From Granulicella arctica (GTDB lineage Bacteria > Acidobacteriota > Terriglobia > Terriglobales > Acidobacteriaceae): a stretch of DNA of 64,000 nucleotides. The stretch lies in the NCBI RefSeq assembly GCF_013410065.1, contig NZ_JACCCW010000002.1, positions 620,001 to 684,000 of the forward strand. The letters are read 5' to 3'. The notes below the pieces were generated by a model. The model was not told the origin of the DNA. It was given only the letters and a program-made list of their open reading frames with translations, and ran no database searches. Of the stretch, positions 62,138 to 64,000 are shown piece by piece. How positions within the stretch are numbered: the stretch's first letter is position 1; the number at the start of each line of letters is the position of its first letter. The position numbers and the translations under genes are program-made.

Positions 62138-63534
62138 CCTCACTGCTGAACCTATCGTCGACGGCGCTGTTGGCTGACCAAAGCGCGTTGAATGCGACCT
62201 CGAACAATGTGGCCAATGAGAACACGACTGGCTACACGCGCGAGGTAGTGAACTTCCAGGAGCAGGATTCGATCACGATCGGTGGTGCGAGTTATGGCGA
62301 TGGTGTTACGGCGGGAACGGGTGCGACCTCAGTGCGCGACCGTGTGCTCGAGCAGCGGGTACAGCAGCAGACGCAGGTTGCGGGGCAGAGCAGCACGATT
62401 GAGACGGCGCTGACGGATGTGGAGAACGTCTTCGGGCTGACCTCGACGTCAACCTCGGCTGCTTCGACGACTCTTGGTTCGGCGATCAACTCGTTCTACA
62501 ACAGCTTTTCGACGCTGGAGGCGAATCCTTCGGACACGTCGACGCGGCAGAGTGTGTTGACTGCGGCGACGGCGTTGACGAACGCGTTCAATTCGGCGTC
62601 CACGCAGCTGGCGAGCGTATCGAGCTCACTCGATAGCGAGGTGGGAAGCACGGTGGGACAGATCAACTCGTTGACGGCGAGTATTGCCTCGCTGAATCAA
62701 CAGATATCCTCGATCAGTCCGAACGCTGATGCGGGCTCGCTGGAGGACCAGCGGCAGAGTGCGATTGCGCAACTCTCGGTGCTGGTTGGTCTGGATCAGG
62801 TGACAACTGAAAATAACGGGATCACGCTGACGACGACGAGCGGTGCGGTGCTGGTGAGCGCGGGACAGTCGTTTGCATTGCAGACGAGCGAGGTGGGCGG
62901 CGTCACACATGTGCTGTCCGGCTCGGATGGAACGGATCTTACATCGAGTATAGCGGGCGGCAGTTTAGGCGGGACGTTGGAGGCGCGAGACCAAGAGATT
63001 CCGAGTGTTGTGAACAGCCTGGACGACCTTGCCTATTCGATTGGCACGCAGGTGAATACCCAGAATGAGGCTGGCCTGGATGGAAACGGCAATGCGGGTG
63101 GGGCGATCTTTACTGTGCCGACATCGGCGAGTGGCGCGGCTGCTTCGATTGCGGTGGCAACGACCGATCCTTCGAGTATTGCGGCCGCTTCGGTGGGTGA
63201 GGGAACGACCGGCGACAGCAATGCCGTGGCTTTGGCGGCACTGGCCAGCGGCACAGGCGTGAGCGGGCAGTCGCCCTCGGGGTATTACGCATCGTTGCTG
63301 TCGCAGATTGGAAACAGTGTGTCCTCTGCTACATCGGATAATACAGTGCAGCAGGCGGCGTTGACGCAGCTAACCACGCAGCGGGATGCGGTGTCCGCGG
63401 TGTCGTCCGATCAGGAGGCTGCGAACCTGACCCAGTATCAGCGCTCGTACGAGGCTGCGGCGAAGGTGTTTTCGATTGTGGACCAATTGATGGCGGATGC
63501 CCTGAACCTTGGGGTGCAGGCGGCGGTCAGCTAA
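62125..63534 (+). CDS. flgK: flagellar hook-associated protein 1 FlgK
   Basis: A 469-residue hook-filament junction protein. N-terminal SLLNLSSTALLADQSALNATSNNVANENTTGYTREVVNFQ, RVQQQTQVAGQSSTIETALTDVENVFG, and C-terminal EEAANLTQYQRSYEAAAKVFSIVDQLMADALNLG (with Q for one position) match FlgK. The middle is threonine/serine/alanine-rich, as in other members. It starts within the flgN end, so the three are coupled. Ends 53 bases before flgL. Confidence 0.95.
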   Translation: MATLTSLLNLSSTALLADQSALNATSNNVANENTTGYTREVVNFQEQDSITIGGASYGDGVTAGTGATSVRDRVLEQRVQQQTQVAGQSSTIETALTDVENVFGLTSTSTSAASTTLGSAINSFYNSFSTLEANPSDTSTRQSVLTAATALTNAFNSASTQLASVSSSLDSEVGSTVGQINSLTASIASLNQQISSISPNADAGSLEDQRQSAIAQLSVLVGLDQVTTENNGITLTTTSGAVLVSAGQSFALQTSEVGGVTHVLSGSDGTDLTSSIAGGSLGGTLEARDQEIPSVVNSLDDLAYSIGTQVNTQNEAGLDGNGNAGGAIFTVPTSASGAAASIAVATTDPSSIAAASVGEGTTGDSNAVALAALASGTGVSGQSPSGYYASLLSQIGNSVSSATSDNTVQQAALTQLTTQRDAVSAVSSDQEAANLTQYQRSYEAAAKVFSIVDQLMADALNLGVQAAVS

Positions 63535-63587
63535 ATATAGGCCTGTTAACAACAGATATTACTCAACATCAATCAAGGAGGGCTGTG

Positions 63588-64000
63588 GTGCGCGTTGATC
63601 CAAATTACGTCCTGAATCTATCCAGTTCGCTGGACCTGTCGAGTAGCCAAGAATCGCAGCTGACGTCGGAGCTGTCGAGTGGCTTGCGGGTCTCTTCGCT
63701 CTCGGTCGATCCGACGGCGGTGGCGCAGAGTGCGCTGCTGGATACGGCGATCAGTCAGGAGGATACCTATGTCCAGACGGCTTCGGGTGAGACGAGCAGG
63801 TTACAGGCAGCCGATTCGGCTTTGGGCGAGGTGGTGACGCAGGTGACCTCGGCGGTGTCGCTGGCGGTCTCCGCTGGCAATGGGACGCTGAGTTCGAGCG
63901 ATCTGAGTTCGGTGCAGCAACAGTTGACCGCAGTTCGCGACTCGGTGCTGGCGTTGGCGAATACGAGCTATGGTGGCACGTATCTGTTTAGCGGGAGTCA
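63588..64000 (+). CDS. flgL: flagellar hook-associated protein 3 FlgL (3' end missing)
   Basis: The open frame runs from a GTG at 63588 off the right edge. AAGGAGG lies 6 bases before; a GTG at 63585 is too close. The first 137 residues show the flagellin-like N-terminus (LNLSSSLDLSSSQ, LTSELSSGLRVSSLSVDPTAVAQSALLDT) and the continuing helix VQQQLTAVRDSVLALANTSYGGTYLFSGS, where NTSYGGTYLFSGS is typical of FlgL. C-terminus outside the window. Confidence 0.9.
   Translation, partial: MRVDPNYVLNLSSSLDLSSSQESQLTSELSSGLRVSSLSVDPTAVAQSALLDTAISQEDTYVQTASGETSRLQAADSALGEVVTQVTSAVSLAVSAGNGTLSSSDLSSVQQQLTAVRDSVLALANTSYGGTYLFSGS

Overview
The window is GC-rich, densely coded chromosomal DNA from a Gram-negative, flagellated soil-type bacterium. 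Gene content and style (a GH18-deacetylase-glycosyltransferase fusion, DUF3761, DUF3309 and DUF4238 proteins, a TonB-free secreted protein complement, a flgF-flgL flagellar block, and short interspersed repeats of the type CAGGTCCTTCG...CTCAGGATGACAG) point to Acidobacteriota, most likely class Terriglobia (Terriglobus, Granulicella or Edaphobacter relatives). That placement is inference; no rRNA gene is present to confirm it. I saw no tRNA, rRNA, CRISPR array, prophage or intact insertion sequence.

Layout. 0-6 kb (minus strand): a dGTPase running off the left edge, a large TPR protein, purH with a clear terminator, and pyrD. A divergent intergenic region at 6.06-6.11 kb carries three tandem copies of a TTGTANNTACAA palindrome. 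6.3-9 kb: serS, which carries an unusual AT-rich in-frame insertion, a small membrane protein and a LolA-like protein. 9-17 kb: a membrane glycosyltransferase, a three-domain exopolysaccharide enzyme, a proline-catabolism aldehyde dehydrogenase and an orphan histidine kinase. 17-29 kb: small secreted or membrane proteins, a fatty-acid desaturase, manA, a VOC protein, an NCS1 transporter facing an IclR regulator, pgi, a peroxiredoxin-like protein, an esterase, and a glycine-rich secreted protein.

29.3-32.6 kb is the most accessory-looking part: a DUF3309 microprotein, an AT-rich spacer with a candidate 44-residue ORF, a HEPN-like/nucleotidyltransferase pair, a ParE/RelE-Phd toxin-antitoxin pair and a DUF4238 gene of foreign composition. 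32.6-42 kb is mostly information processing: ffh, an XRE regulator plus membrane protein with palindromic operators, a UBP zinc finger, two overlapping Xer recombinases, pilT, recR-ebfC-dnaX, then a YcxB-like and SET-domain gene pair. 42.8-56.9 kb mixes TPR proteins, DinB, PspC, lysA, pstS, an acyltransferase, yebC, a PagL-like lipid A deacylase, ftcD and a probable copper-related secreted pair. From 57.0 kb to the right edge runs one flagellar operon, flgF-G-A-H-I-J-M-N-K-L, covering distal rod, P- and L-rings, anti-sigma-28, and hook-filament junction proteins; flgL is cut by the window.

Seven copies of one interspersed repeat lie between genes, all in the same orientation, and two of them supply the stop codon and last residues of unrelated genes. 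No single spectacular new system is evident. The best leads are the SerRS insertion, the structured repeats, the 29.3-32.6 kb accessory cluster and the multi-site operators.
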